Assembly: GCF_018219815.1 (NCBI RefSeq) | Contig: NZ_JADMKU010000027.1 | Span: 1-39,961, forward strand | Direction of reading: 5' to 3' | DNA from: Thalassovita aquimarina | GTDB lineage: Bacteria > Pseudomonadota > Alphaproteobacteria > Rhodobacterales > Rhodobacteraceae | DNA: 39,961 nucleotides | Shown: in pieces, positions 8,268-16,926 of the stretch | Numbering within the stretch: the stretch's first letter is position 1 | How the letters are laid out: the number at the start of each line of letters is the position of its first letter | The notes under the pieces: generated by a model | What the model was told of the DNA's origin: nothing | Databases searched by the model: none | Seen by the model: only the letters and a program-made list of their open reading frames with translations | Translations under genes and position numbers: made by a program

Positions 8268-9782
8268 TTACTTCAAATCGTCGGGCAGCAGCGCGTCGGG
8301 CATGTTCTGATAGCTGACCGGACGCAGGAAACGGCGGATCGACAGCGTGCCCACCGACGTATGGCCGAAATTGGTAGAGGCCGGATAAGGCCCGCCATGA
8401 ACCATCGCGTCGCAGACCTCGACCCCGGTCGGATAACCGTTGGCCAGAACCCGCCCGGCCTTGCGTTCCAGCACCGGCATCAGTTTCCGCCCCAGCCCGG
8501 TATCGCCCTCGTCGAGATGCAGAGTACAGGTCAGCTGCCCCTGAAGGTTTTGGGCGACCTGCATCAACTCGTCTTCATCGGCGACCCGCACGATCAGGCC
8601 AAGCGGGCCGAACACCTCTTCGCCAAGCGCCTCGTTGGCCAGCCATTCCTTGCCGGTGGTGGCAAACAGATAGGGAGTGGCGTTGCGCAGATCGCAGACC
8701 GAGGTCAGCACTTCCTGCACCCCCTTGCTGCCCGCCACCCGGTCGCGTCCGGCGCGGAAGGCCGAGGCGATGCCGTCGGTCAGCATTGTCTGCGCCCCGA
8801 TCGGTTCCAGCGCCTTAGCAGCCGCGTCGATGAAGGCATCCGCCTGCGGACCGTCAATCACTACCGAAATGCCGGGATTGGTGCAGAACTGCCCCGCCCC
8901 CAAGGTCAGCGAGCCGGCCCAGTCGGCGGCGATATCCGCTCCGCGCTCGGAGAGGGCCTCCGGCAGGATGAACATCGGATTGACCGATCCCAGTTCGCCG
9001 AAGAACGGGATCGGGGTTTCCCGCTGGGCGCAGAGATCGAACAGAGCCCGTCCCCCGCCCAAGCTGCCGGTAAAGCCGACCGCGTTGATCAGAGGGTGCT
9101 GCACCAGTGCCTGTCCGACATCACGCTTGCCGCCCTGAATCAGCGAAAAGACACCGGGATGCACGCCGCATTTCTTGATCGCGGCATTGATGGCCTCGGC
9201 GACGATTTCGCCGGTGCCGGGATGGGCGCTGTGGCCCTTGACCACTACCGGGCAGCCGGCAGCCAGCGCGGCGGCGGTGTCGCCGCCAGCAGTCGAAAAG
9301 GCCAACGGGAAGTTCGATGCGCCGAACACCGCCACCGGGCCGATCGGGCGCTGCACCATCTTCAGGTCCGGGCGCGGCAACGGCTGCCGGTCGGGCAGTG
9401 CGACATCATGCCGCCGATCGAGGTAATCGCCCTTCAAGATGTGGTCCGCGAACAGCCGCAACTGGCCGGTGGTGCGGCCGCGTTCGCCTTCCAGGCGGGC
9501 TTCGGGCAGGCCGCTTTCCTGCGTGCCGATTTCGGTGATCAGGGCGCCGCGCGCCTCGATCTCGTCAGCGATGGTGTTCAGGAAGGCCGCGCGCTCGGCG
9601 CGAGTGCTGTATCCGTAGGCCCAGAAAGCCTTTTCCGCCGCCTCGCAGGCTTCGCCCACCAATGCCGGGGTGCCGATGGAGAATGCGTGCGGTTCTCCGT
9701 GCGCCGGTTCCGAAGAAAACGTCGCGTCGCCCTCCACCCAGTTGCCCGCAATCAGGTGTTTGCCATGCGGTTTAAAAGTCAT
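8268..9782 (-). CDS. 2,5-dioxovalerate (2-oxoglutarate semialdehyde) dehydrogenase, NADP-type aldehyde dehydrogenase
   Basis: The 504-residue aldehyde dehydrogenase has Asn157 (GASNFPL), Lys182 (VVKGHSAHPGT), catalytic Glu263 (GELGSVNP) and nucleophile Cys300 (GQFCTNPG). This N-terminal HLIAGNWVEG arrangement and the SHP-type cofactor loop are typical of 2-oxoglutarate semialdehyde dehydrogenases of pentose and aldarate pathways. It would yield 2-oxoglutarate. ATG 9782 is preferred over the upstream start because GGGAGGG lies just before it. It heads the minus-strand operon with dgoK and dgoA and is the exit step for the pentonate dehydratases encoded at 16927, 18114 and 27566. A TGGTATACCA operator lies 94 bp upstream. 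Confidence 0.87.
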   Translation of the reverse strand: MTFKPHGKHLIAGNWVEGDATFSSEPAHGEPHAFSIGTPALVGEACEAAEKAFWAYGYSTRAERAAFLNTIADEIEARGALITEIGTQESGLPEARLEGERGRTTGQLRLFADHILKGDYLDRRHDVALPDRQPLPRPDLKMVQRPIGPVAVFGASNFPLAFSTAGGDTAAALAAGCPVVVKGHSAHPGTGEIVAEAINAAIKKCGVHPGVFSLIQGGKRDVGQALVQHPLINAVGFTGSLGGGRALFDLCAQRETPIPFFGELGSVNPMFILPEALSERGADIAADWAGSLTLGAGQFCTNPGISVVIDGPQADAFIDAAAKALEPIGAQTMLTDGIASAFRAGRDRVAGSKGVQEVLTSVCDLRNATPYLFATTGKEWLANEALGEEVFGPLGLIVRVADEDELMQVAQNLQGQLTCTLHLDEGDTGLGRKLMPVLERKAGRVLANGYPTGVEVCDAMVHGGPYPASTNFGHTSVGTLSIRRFLRPVSYQNMPDALLPDDLK

Positions 9783-10166
9783 GTTTCGCCCTCCCATCCA
9801 TTTTCCAAGCCAGCTCGATTTTCACTTGCTCGATTTGACATTTAGCACAATTAGCTTGACTCGACTCAATTTGGTATACCATTTTTTTACAGGATTGTAG
9901 GGCAATCTGCTGCGCCGTTGGGAGGCGGCGGGCGGCACGGGGGAAAATTGCGATCGTCGCGGCTAGTGACCCGGATCGGAGAGCTCACAACCGGTCGGTG
10001 ACAGGAAGTCAGGATATGCGCTTGAGTGCCATGGCTTGGGGGGAAATTTCACAACTGGCCTCCCCCTGATGCTCAAGTGCGACACCGTGATTAGCCGTTA
10101 CGCCGGCATTCCCCCATGGGAAGGCCTGCAGTGAATTTTACGAATTCAACACCACAGGAGGAGAAG
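9783..10166. promoter_or_regulatory. Divergent promoter region between dioxovalerate dehydrogenase and ABC importer operons
   Basis: This 384-bp gap holds no gene. It is AT-rich near 9830-9895 and carries operator copy 2. A TTGACA hexamer at 9835-9840 on the plus strand could be a -35 element, but no convincing -10 follows at the right spacing, so promoter positions are not assigned. The stretch 9900-10150 shows no recognisable site beyond the ribosome site AGGAGGA at 10156-10162. Its length suggests a long leader for the importer mRNA. Confidence 0.5.
9872..9881. promoter_or_regulatory. TGGTATACCA operator, copy 2
   Basis: Exact palindrome with flanks AATT on the left and TTTTTT on the right, nearly the same extended sequence as copy 1. 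It is 94 bp from the start of the dioxovalerate dehydrogenase and 290 bp from the start of the ABC binding protein. It could control both divergent operons, but the distance favours the minus-strand dgo/dehydrogenase operon. Confidence 0.75.
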
Positions 10167-11171
10167 ATGTTGAAAAAGACCTTGATGGGAGCAACGGTTC
10201 TTGCCGGAGCGCTGAGTGCCGCTGCATTCGCTGACACGTCGGACAAACGCATCGCGCTGTCCAACAACTACGCCGGGAATTCGTGGCGTCAGGCCATGCT
10301 GGCCAGCTGGGACAAGGTGACCTCGGCCGCGGTCGCCGATGGCGTGGTCGCGGAGGCGCCGGCCTTCACCACCGCCGAAAACCAGGTGACCGAACAGGCG
10401 GCGCAGATCCAGAACATGATCCTGGAAGGCTACGACGCCATCGTGATCAACGCCGCGTCGCCCGACGCCCTGAACGGCGCGGTCAAGCAGGCCTGCGATG
10501 CCGGTATCGTGGTGGTGTCCTTCGACGGCATCGTGACCGAACCCTGCGCCTACCGCATCGCGGTCGACTTCAAGGCGATGGGCAAGCTGGAAGTGGATTA
10601 CCTTGCCACGCGTATGGACGGCGGCAACCTGCTGGAAATCCGCGGCCTTGCGGGCGTGTTCGTCGATGACGAGATTTCGGCGGGCATCCACGAAGGCGTG
10701 GCCGAACATTCGGGCTTCAAGATCGTCGGTTCGGTGCATGGCGACTGGGCCCAGGACGTGGCACAGAAGGCCGTCGCGGGCATCCTGCCTTCGTTGCCCG
10801 AAGTCGCTGGTGTGGTGACCCAGGGCGGTGACGGTTATGGCGCCGCACAGGCCTTTGCCGCCGCCGGCCGGCCGACCCCGCTGATCGTGATGGGCAACCG
10901 TTACGACGAACTGCAGTGGTGGAAGGAACAGAAGGACGCCAACGGCTACGAAACCATTTCTGTTTCGATCGCTCCGGGCGTCAGCACCCTGGCATTCTGG
11001 GTCGCCCAGATGGTTCTGGACGGCAAGGATGTCCCGCAGGACCTTACCGTTCCGTTCCTGAAGATCACCCAGGACACGCTGGAAGAAAGCCTGGCAGGCA
11101 CCCAGCCCGGCGGCGTGGCGAATGTGGAATATTCGCTGGAAGATGCCATGGCGGTGGTGTCCGGTAATTAA
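10167..11171 (+). CDS. Periplasmic sugar-binding protein of a ribose-type ABC importer
   Basis: A 334-residue type I periplasmic-binding protein. It starts with a Sec signal peptide (Lys-Lys, hydrophobic core, Ala-x-Ala cut near residue 22, ASAAAFA/D). The mature part shows ISLSNNYAGNSWRQ-like ligand-pocket start, then NQVTEQAAQIQNMI and the DAIVINAASP motif typical of RbsB-like proteins. ATG 10167 is chosen over the upstream in-frame ATG because AGGAGGA lies 4 bp before it and the signal peptide begins there. It is the first gene of the importer operon. The ligand is not readable; the neighbours suggest a pentose, hexuronate or aldonate. Confidence 0.88.
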   Translation: MLKKTLMGATVLAGALSAAAFADTSDKRIALSNNYAGNSWRQAMLASWDKVTSAAVADGVVAEAPAFTTAENQVTEQAAQIQNMILEGYDAIVINAASPDALNGAVKQACDAGIVVVSFDGIVTEPCAYRIAVDFKAMGKLEVDYLATRMDGGNLLEIRGLAGVFVDDEISAGIHEGVAEHSGFKIVGSVHGDWAQDVAQKAVAGILPSLPEVAGVVTQGGDGYGAAQAFAAAGRPTPLIVMGNRYDELQWWKEQKDANGYETISVSIAPGVSTLAFWVAQMVLDGKDVPQDLTVPFLKITQDTLEESLAGTQPGGVANVEYSLEDAMAVVSGN

Positions 11172-11205
11172 GCCGCGTGTGAAATGAAAGGCAAGGGCAA
11201 GGCAT

Positions 11206-12681
11206 ATGACTGCATCCGACGGAACCATCGTCAGCCTGGAAAACGTCGCCAAGCATTTCGGTGCGGTGCGGGCTCTAGACGGCGTCGATCTGAGAGTTGA
11301 TCCGGGCATGTGCCTTGGCCTTGTCGGCCATAACGGCGCCGGCAAGTCGACGTTGATGAACGCGCTTGCCGGCATCCTGGCCCCCGACCGCGGGGTCATG
11401 AAAGTTCACGGACACGACCTGACCGACCGCTACAGCGTGGCCGTCGCAGGGCAAAACGGCATCCGCTGCGTGTTCCAGGAATTGTCGCTTTGCCCCAACC
11501 TGACGGTGGCGGAAAACGCGCGTATCTTTCACCCGTCGCTGACTGGCTGGGGCTGGAAACGCCGTGCCGGCGACATGATTGCCGGCAAGCTGGACGAGAT
11601 ATTTCCCGGTCACGGCATCCAGCCCGACGACATCGTCGGCGACCTGTCCATAGGCAAGCGGCAGATGGTCGAAATCGCCCGTGCCTTTACCGTCACCGAT
11701 GCGTCGCTGCACCTCGTGATTCTGGACGAACCGACCTCGTCGCTCGACGCGGTCACCTCGAAGCAACTGCTGGATTTCGTCCGTGTGGAGGTGGACCAGG
11801 GACTGAGCTGCATCCTGATCAGTCACATGCTGGGCGAGGTTCTGGATTACTGCGACCGGATCGTGGTGATGAAGGACGGGCTGGTGGTCGCCGCCCGTGC
11901 GGGTGCAGAATTCAACCGCGACACGCTGGTCGCGGCGATGGGCAACGTCGTCGAGATGGAAGAGATCGAAGAACACGAGGCCCGCGAGTGGCAGCGCGGC
12001 AAGACCCCGGTCGCCGTCGAAGCCAAGACTGACACTGGCAACGACTGGGCCCCGTTCATCGCGCACAAGGGTGAAATCGTCGGGCTGGCCGGGCTGGCGG
12101 CCCACGGTCAGACCCGGATGCTGCTGAAGATCTACGAGGCGGCGATGCGCGGCAGGAAAACCGCCACCGTCAGCGGCCCGGTGGCGCTGGTGGCGGGCGA
12201 CCGGCAGACAGACGGGATTTTTCACCTGTGGTCGATTTCCCGCAATATCGGCATTCGCAGCCTGCGCGGCATGGTCCGGCGCGGGTTGATCGACCCGGTC
12301 GCCGAGGCTGCGATGGGCCGCGAATGGCAGGACCGCATCAAGATCAAGACGCCGGACATGAACGACAACATTCTGTCGCTTTCGGGCGGCAATCAGCAAA
12401 AGGCGCTGTTCGCCCGGGCGCTGGCCTCGGATGCGGAAATCATCCTGATGGACGACCCGATGCGCGGCGTCGACGTGGGCACCAAGCTGGAAGTCTACGA
12501 CCTGATACGCGACGAGGCCGAAAAGGGCCGCACTTTCCTGTGGTACACGACCGAAATGGACGAGCTTTACAACTGTGACCACACCTATGTCTTCCGCGAC
12601 GGCGCCATCGTGGCCGACCTGACCCGCAAGGAATTGTCGGAAGAAAAAGTGCTGCAATCGTCGTTCAAGGAAAGTGCCTGA
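11206..12681 (+). CDS. Sugar ABC importer, tandem ATPase subunit (RbsA-like)
   Basis: This 491-residue protein has two fused nucleotide-binding domains. Domain 1 has Walker [10 protein letters not shown] (41-49), signature LSIGKRQ and Walker B LVILDEP. Domain 2 keeps the signature LSGGNQQK but lacks a Walker A lysine (GLAAHGQT). Its Walker B reads ILMDDP, with Asp where the catalytic Glu normally is. Degenerate second sites are normal in RbsA/MglA-type importers. Asp in place of Glu and the YTTEMDEL switch segment are less usual. It lies 34 bp after the binding protein and 2 bp before the first permease. Confidence 0.9.
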   Translation: MTASDGTIVSLENVAKHFGAVRALDGVDLRVDPGMCLGLVGHNGAGKSTLMNALAGILAPDRGVMKVHGHDLTDRYSVAVAGQNGIRCVFQELSLCPNLTVAENARIFHPSLTGWGWKRRAGDMIAGKLDEIFPGHGIQPDDIVGDLSIGKRQMVEIARAFTVTDASLHLVILDEPTSSLDAVTSKQLLDFVRVEVDQGLSCILISHMLGEVLDYCDRIVVMKDGLVVAARAGAEFNRDTLVAAMGNVVEMEEIEEHEAREWQRGKTPVAVEAKTDTGNDWAPFIAHKGEIVGLAGLAAHGQTRMLLKIYEAAMRGRKTATVSGPVALVAGDRQTDGIFHLWSISRNIGIRSLRGMVRRGLIDPVAEAAMGREWQDRIKIKTPDMNDNILSLSGGNQQKALFARALASDAEIILMDDPMRGVDVGTKLEVYDLIRDEAEKGRTFLWYTTEMDELYNCDHTYVFRDGAIVADLTRKELSEEKVLQSSFKESA

Positions 12682-12683
12682 CC

Positions 12684-13619
12684 ATGCTCGACGCCCTGAC
12701 GTCCCCCCGTTTCCTGCGCGCCGCGTTACCGGCGGCTTCGTTTGCCATTCTGCTGGCAGCCATCTTTTATGTGCAGCCCCGCGCGATGAGCTATTTCGGC
12801 ATGAACCTGATGCTGCAATACACCGTGCCAATCGCGCTGGCGACCATCGCGCAGATGTTCATCATCACGGTCAACGACCTTGACCTGTCGATCGGGCCCT
12901 TTGTCGGGCTGACTGCCTGTATCGGCGCGACGATGCTGGCCGATACGCCCCTGCTGGGGCTGGTGGCGCTGGCCGCCTGCGTCGCCGCCTATGCCGCGCT
13001 CGGGGCACTGATCCATCTGCGCAACCTGCCGTCGCTGGTGGTCACGCTGGGCATGTCCTTTGTCTGGCTCGGTATCGCGGTGCTGGTCCTGCCGACGCCG
13101 GGGGGCACCGCGCCGGGCTGGGTCAAGGCGGTGGTTGGCCTCAAGACCCCCTATGTCCCCTACCCGATCATCGCGGCCGTCGCGATCGGCCTCGTCGTTC
13201 ATCTGGCCCTGATGACATCGAGTTATGGCGCTGTACTGCGTGGCGCCGGCGGCAATCCCAGGGCCATCGGCCGCGCCGGGTGGTCGCTGCTGAAAATCAA
13301 GATGGTGATGTATTCCGCGGCCGGCTTCTTCGGCGTGCTGTCGGGACTGTCGCTGATCGGACTGACCTCGGCCGCGGACGCCCATATCGCCGACCGCTAC
13401 ACTCTTTATGCCATTGCCGGGGTGATCTTGGGCGGCGGCGAATTCGTCGGCGGCCGGGTGTCGCCCATCGGCGCCGTCATCGGCGCGATGACCCTGACGC
13501 TGACCGGGTCGTTCCTGACCTTCCTGAAGATTTCGCCGGACTGGCAGATCGGGGCGCAAGGCGGCATCCTGATCATCGTCCTGGCGCTGCGCGCCCTGAT
13601 CAACCGGCGGGAGGGATAA
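12684..13619 (+). CDS. Sugar ABC importer permease 1
   Basis: This 311-residue inner-membrane protein has about eight to nine hydrophobic segments and is of the RbsC/BPD_transp_2 family. The family signatures are VNDLDLSIGPFVGL near residue 65, GNPRAIGRAGW in the cytoplasmic coupling region and GVILGGGEFVGGRVSPIGAVIGA near the C-terminus. ATG 12684 follows the ATPase stop by 2 bp. It probably pairs with permease 2 to form a heterodimeric channel. Confidence 0.9.
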   Translation: MLDALTSPRFLRAALPAASFAILLAAIFYVQPRAMSYFGMNLMLQYTVPIALATIAQMFIITVNDLDLSIGPFVGLTACIGATMLADTPLLGLVALAACVAAYAALGALIHLRNLPSLVVTLGMSFVWLGIAVLVLPTPGGTAPGWVKAVVGLKTPYVPYPIIAAVAIGLVVHLALMTSSYGAVLRGAGGNPRAIGRAGWSLLKIKMVMYSAAGFFGVLSGLSLIGLTSAADAHIADRYTLYAIAGVILGGGEFVGGRVSPIGAVIGAMTLTLTGSFLTFLKISPDWQIGAQGGILIIVLALRALINRREG

Positions 13620-13622
13620 GCC

Positions 13623-14570
13623 ATGACCCTGATCAAGCAGCTTTCCGCCAAGGCATGGATCTGGTCCTTCATCGGCATGGTGCTGGTCTGGCTGGTGACC
13701 GCCATATACACCGGCGGCAAAGGCAGCGCCGACGTGATCACCGCCGCCCTGTCCTTCGCCACCTTCACCGTGATCGTCGGCATCGGCCAGATGTTCGTGA
13801 TCACCACCGGGCCCGGCAATGTCGACCTGTCGATCCCGTCGACGATTTCCCTTTCAGGGGCGGTGGCGATGAAGATCATGGGCGGGTCCGACGCTATGCT
13901 GATCGTCGGATTTCTCGCCTCGCTCGGCTGCGGGCTGGCGGTCGGCATGTTCAACTACATGCTGATCCGGGTGCTGCGCATCCCGCCGATCATCGCCACG
14001 CTGAGTTCCAGCTTCCTGATCCTGTCCACCGCCATCGCCTATGGCCGCGGACTGAAGATCAAGCCGCCGCCGTTGCTGGCCGATTTCACCACCGCGCAGG
14101 TGTCTGGCGTGCCGGTTCTGGCGGTGGTCATCATCCTGTTCGCGGTGGTGATGAGCGTGGTGCTGAACCGCACGCTTTACGGGCGCGCGGTACTGGCCAT
14201 CGGCCAGAACATGCGCGCCGCGTGGCTGGCAGGCATCAATGTCGAACGGATCCGCTTCATGACCTATGTGCTCAGCGCCGTTCTGGCCGCGATTTGCGGC
14301 TTCCTGCTGTCGGGTTTCTCGGGCGGCGCGTCGCTCAACATGGGGCAGGAATACCTGCTGGCCTCGATCGCCGTGGTGGTGATCGGCGGCACCTCGGTGG
14401 CGGGCGGCAAGGCCAACATTCCGGGCATCTGGGGCGCGGCCATGTTCATGTTCCTGCTGGTAACGATGCTCAACACCTTCGGGGCCAGCGCCGGTATCCG
14501 CCTGATCATGACCGGATTGATCATCGTCGCGGTGATCACCATTGCAGGCGGCGACGAACCGCAGAGATAG
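13623..14570 (+). CDS. Sugar ABC importer permease 2
   Basis: A 315-residue RbsC-family membrane protein with GPGNVDLSIPSTISLSGAVAMKIMG near residues 61-85, a GRAVLAIGQNMRAAWLAGINVER coupling segment and the VIGGTSVAGGKANIPGIWGA motif. It starts 3 bp after the first permease stop. Two different permeases with one tandem ATPase and one binding protein make a complete importer. The stop codon overlaps the ribosome site of the lactonase, a sign of a continuous operon. Confidence 0.9.
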   Translation: MTLIKQLSAKAWIWSFIGMVLVWLVTAIYTGGKGSADVITAALSFATFTVIVGIGQMFVITTGPGNVDLSIPSTISLSGAVAMKIMGGSDAMLIVGFLASLGCGLAVGMFNYMLIRVLRIPPIIATLSSSFLILSTAIAYGRGLKIKPPPLLADFTTAQVSGVPVLAVVIILFAVVMSVVLNRTLYGRAVLAIGQNMRAAWLAGINVERIRFMTYVLSAVLAAICGFLLSGFSGGASLNMGQEYLLASIAVVVIGGTSVAGGKANIPGIWGAAMFMFLLVTMLNTFGASAGIRLIMTGLIIVAVITIAGGDEPQR

Positions 14571-14579
14571 GAGGCCCCA

Positions 14580-15497
14580 ATGGCATTGGTTGGCGACAGC
14601 TATGAATATTACGACGATCGGTTCTACGACCTGACGGTCCCCATTGCCGAGGTCGAACGGCTTTATGACGGATGCCGCTGGGCCGAGGGCCCGGTCTGGT
14701 TCAACGACCACGCCAGCCTGATCTGGAGCGACATCCCCAACCAGCGCCTGCTGCGCTGGATCGAGGGACAGGGCGTGTCGGTGTTCCGCGCCCGTTCGGA
14801 TTTCGCCAACGGTAATACCCGCGACCGGCAGGGCCGGCTGGTCAGCTGCGAACACGGGACAAGGAGAGTGACGCGCACCGAACCGGATGGATCGATCGCC
14901 GTGATCGCCGACAGCTACCGGGGCAAACGGCTGAATTCGCCCAATGACGTGGTGGTCAAATCGGACGGCACCGTGTGGTTCACCGATCCCAATTACGGCA
15001 TCATGTCCGATTACGAAGGCTACAAGTCCGAGATGGAACAGGACGGTTGCTATGTTTTCTGCGCCAATCCCGAAACCGGCGAATTGAAAGTGGTGGCCGA
15101 CGATTTCGTGAAACCCAACGGGCTGTGCTTCAACGCTGATGAAAGCCGGCTTTACATTGCCGACAGCGGCCGCAGCCACTCCCCCGACGGGCCGCATCAT
15201 ATCCGCGTCTTCGACGTGGGCGATGACAACAGCCTGCGCAATGGCCGGGTGTTCTGCGAGGTCGATCCCGGCGTGCCGGACGGATTCCGGCTCGACATCC
15301 ACGAAAACGTCTGGAGCTCCTGCCAGAACGGCGTGATCTGTTTTGACCGCGAGGGCACGCCGCTGGGCAAGATCAAGATCCCCACGATGGTCGCCAACCT
15401 GACCTTCGGCGGGCCGCGCCACAACCGGCTGTTCATCACCGCGACCAACGCGCTTTACGCCGTCTATGTCGCCACCACCGGCATTCAGACCCCGTAA
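14580..15497 (+). CDS. SMP-30/gluconolactonase family sugar lactonase
   Basis: The 305-residue six-bladed beta-propeller lactonase would hydrolyse an aldono- or aldarolactone to the free acid. Metal ligands are visible as Glu36 (WAEGPVW), Asn180 (KPNGLCF) and Asp234 (PDGFR). Asn122 (SPNDVVV) matches the usual substrate-side residue. ATG 14580 has a strong AGGAGG. It follows the importer permeases by 9 bp, so uptake and lactone opening are co-transcribed. It fits the step between a sugar 1-dehydrogenase and the IlvD/Edd dehydratase at 27566. Which lactone it takes is inference. Confidence 0.9.
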   Translation: MALVGDSYEYYDDRFYDLTVPIAEVERLYDGCRWAEGPVWFNDHASLIWSDIPNQRLLRWIEGQGVSVFRARSDFANGNTRDRQGRLVSCEHGTRRVTRTEPDGSIAVIADSYRGKRLNSPNDVVVKSDGTVWFTDPNYGIMSDYEGYKSEMEQDGCYVFCANPETGELKVVADDFVKPNGLCFNADESRLYIADSGRSHSPDGPHHIRVFDVGDDNSLRNGRVFCEVDPGVPDGFRLDIHENVWSSCQNGVICFDREGTPLGKIKIPTMVANLTFGGPRHNRLFITATNALYAVYVATTGIQTP

Positions 15498-15506
15498 GGC
15501 CCCACG

Positions 15507-15986
15507 ATGCTTGATTTGATCCTGATTGGCTGCGCCATCGGCGCCGTGGCGACGCTGGCGATGGATGTCTGGGCGCTGCTGCTGAACCGCGTGGCGGGTT
15601 TACCGATGCCGAACTGGGGTAATGTTGGGCGCTGGTTCTGGCACCTGCGCACCGGCCGGGTGTTTCACGACGACATCGCCACAGCCGCGCCGCATCCGCG
15701 GGAAACCGCGATCGGCTGGGCCGCGCATTACGCCGTGGGGGTGATTTATGGCGCGGTCTTCGCGCTGATCGCAGGGCCTGTCTGGGTCGCCACGCCGAGC
15801 TTCGGGGCGGCCTGGATCTTCGGTATGATCACCATCGGGGCTGGCTGGTTCCTGCTGCAGCCGGGCATGGGGCTGGGATGGGCCGCATCGAAGACACCTA
15901 ATCCTTGGAAATCGCGCGCGATGAACGTCGCCGCGCATAGCGTTTTCGCGCTCGGCCTCTGGGGCGGTGCGTTGGCCTTGGGCTAG
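15507..15986 (+). CDS. DUF2938-like small integral membrane protein
   Basis: This 159-residue protein has about four hydrophobic segments and conserved polar spots (LAMDVWALLLNR, GRWFWHLRTGRVFHDDI, GWAAHYAVG). The pattern matches, from memory, the DUF2938 family, whose function is unknown. It starts 9 bp after the lactonase stop and is the last gene of the importer operon. Co-transcription suggests a link to sugar uptake or membrane adaptation, but this is only context. Its TAG stop lies within the palindrome CTAG, which also supplies the stop of the convergent KDG kinase gene. Confidence 0.7.
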   Translation: MLDLILIGCAIGAVATLAMDVWALLLNRVAGLPMPNWGNVGRWFWHLRTGRVFHDDIATAAPHPRETAIGWAAHYAVGVIYGAVFALIAGPVWVATPSFGAAWIFGMITIGAGWFLLQPGMGLGWAASKTPNPWKSRAMNVAAHSVFALGLWGGALALG

Positions 15987-16894
15987 CCGGTTTCGACCAG
16001 CGCCCCGCGCGCCTGCACCACGTGCCCGGCCAGTTCAGCGCCCTGCACCACGGCCCGCCGCAGCCCCTGCCCCTGCAGATAGGCCGCGAGGAAGGCGGCA
16101 TCGAAACTGTCGCCCGCCGCCGTGGTGTCAATCACTTCCGCGACCGGTTCCGGGCTGTGGTTGAAACTGCCCTCCGCCTGGTCGGAGACCAGGATATCGC
16201 CCGCGCCGTTCTTGACCACCACCAGCCCCGCACCTGCCGCGTGATAACGCGCCGCGACCGATTGCGGCGTGGCATCTCCGAAGGTCGCTTCTTCCTCGTC
16301 GAAGCTGGGCAGCACGATATCGGCCTGCGCCGCGCCCTGCATGATGCCCGCGCGCATCGCTTCCGTCCCCGGCCACAGCCGCGCGCGCATGTTGGTGTCG
16401 AAGACCGTCGTCGCCCCGCGCGCGCGCGCCTGCGCCAGCGCGGCGCAGAACGTGGCCCGCGCCGCATCGGTCAGGATCGCCAGGGTAATCCCCGAATAGA
16501 ACACCACGTCGGCCGAGCCGAACGCCTCGGACAGCCAGCCGGGATCGTCGGCCAGCGCCCGCGCGGCCGATTCCCCGCGCCAATAGGCGAAGCTGCGTTC
16601 GCCATCTTCGAGCTGGATCATGTAAAGCCCCACCGTGCGGTCGGGGATCCGTCGCACCGTGGCGGTATCGATCCCGGCCTGCCGCATCTTCGCCAGCATC
16701 CGGTCCGAAATCGCGTCGGAGCCGACACAGCTGACATAGCCGACGGTCCAGTCCTCGCCCAGCAGGTGCCGCGCGTACCACGCGGTGTTGAACGTGTCGC
16801 CGGCAAAGCCCATGCGAAAACCGTCGCCATCACCCGGCGACAGTTCCACCATGCATTCGCCGACACTGAGGAAGGCCTTGGGCGCGGTCATCAT
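15983..16894 (-). CDS. kdgK: 2-keto-3-deoxygluconate kinase, PfkB/ribokinase family
   Basis: The 303-residue PfkB-family kinase phosphorylates KDG to KDPG. The N-terminal GECMVELSP and substrate-site FAGDTFNTAWYARHL segments are typical of KdgK. The C-terminal ATP/anion-hole motif is DTTAAGDSF, with catalytic Asp near residue 262. It is the last gene of the six-gene minus-strand operon that begins at 21908, 32 bp after the FAH-family gene. It joins the output of the UxaA and other dehydratases to a KDPG/KDPGal-type aldolase (dgoA at 6742). ATG 16894 or the next codon can be the start. Confidence 0.9.
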   Translation of the reverse strand: MMTAPKAFLSVGECMVELSPGDGDGFRMGFAGDTFNTAWYARHLLGEDWTVGYVSCVGSDAISDRMLAKMRQAGIDTATVRRIPDRTVGLYMIQLEDGERSFAYWRGESAARALADDPGWLSEAFGSADVVFYSGITLAILTDAARATFCAALAQARARGATTVFDTNMRARLWPGTEAMRAGIMQGAAQADIVLPSFDEEEATFGDATPQSVAARYHAAGAGLVVVKNGAGDILVSDQAEGSFNHSPEPVAEVIDTTAAGDSFDAAFLAAYLQGQGLRRAVVQGAELAGHVVQARGALVETG

Positions 16895-16926
16895 TCCCGT
16901 CCTGTCACGTCATGGGCGGCGCGCGG

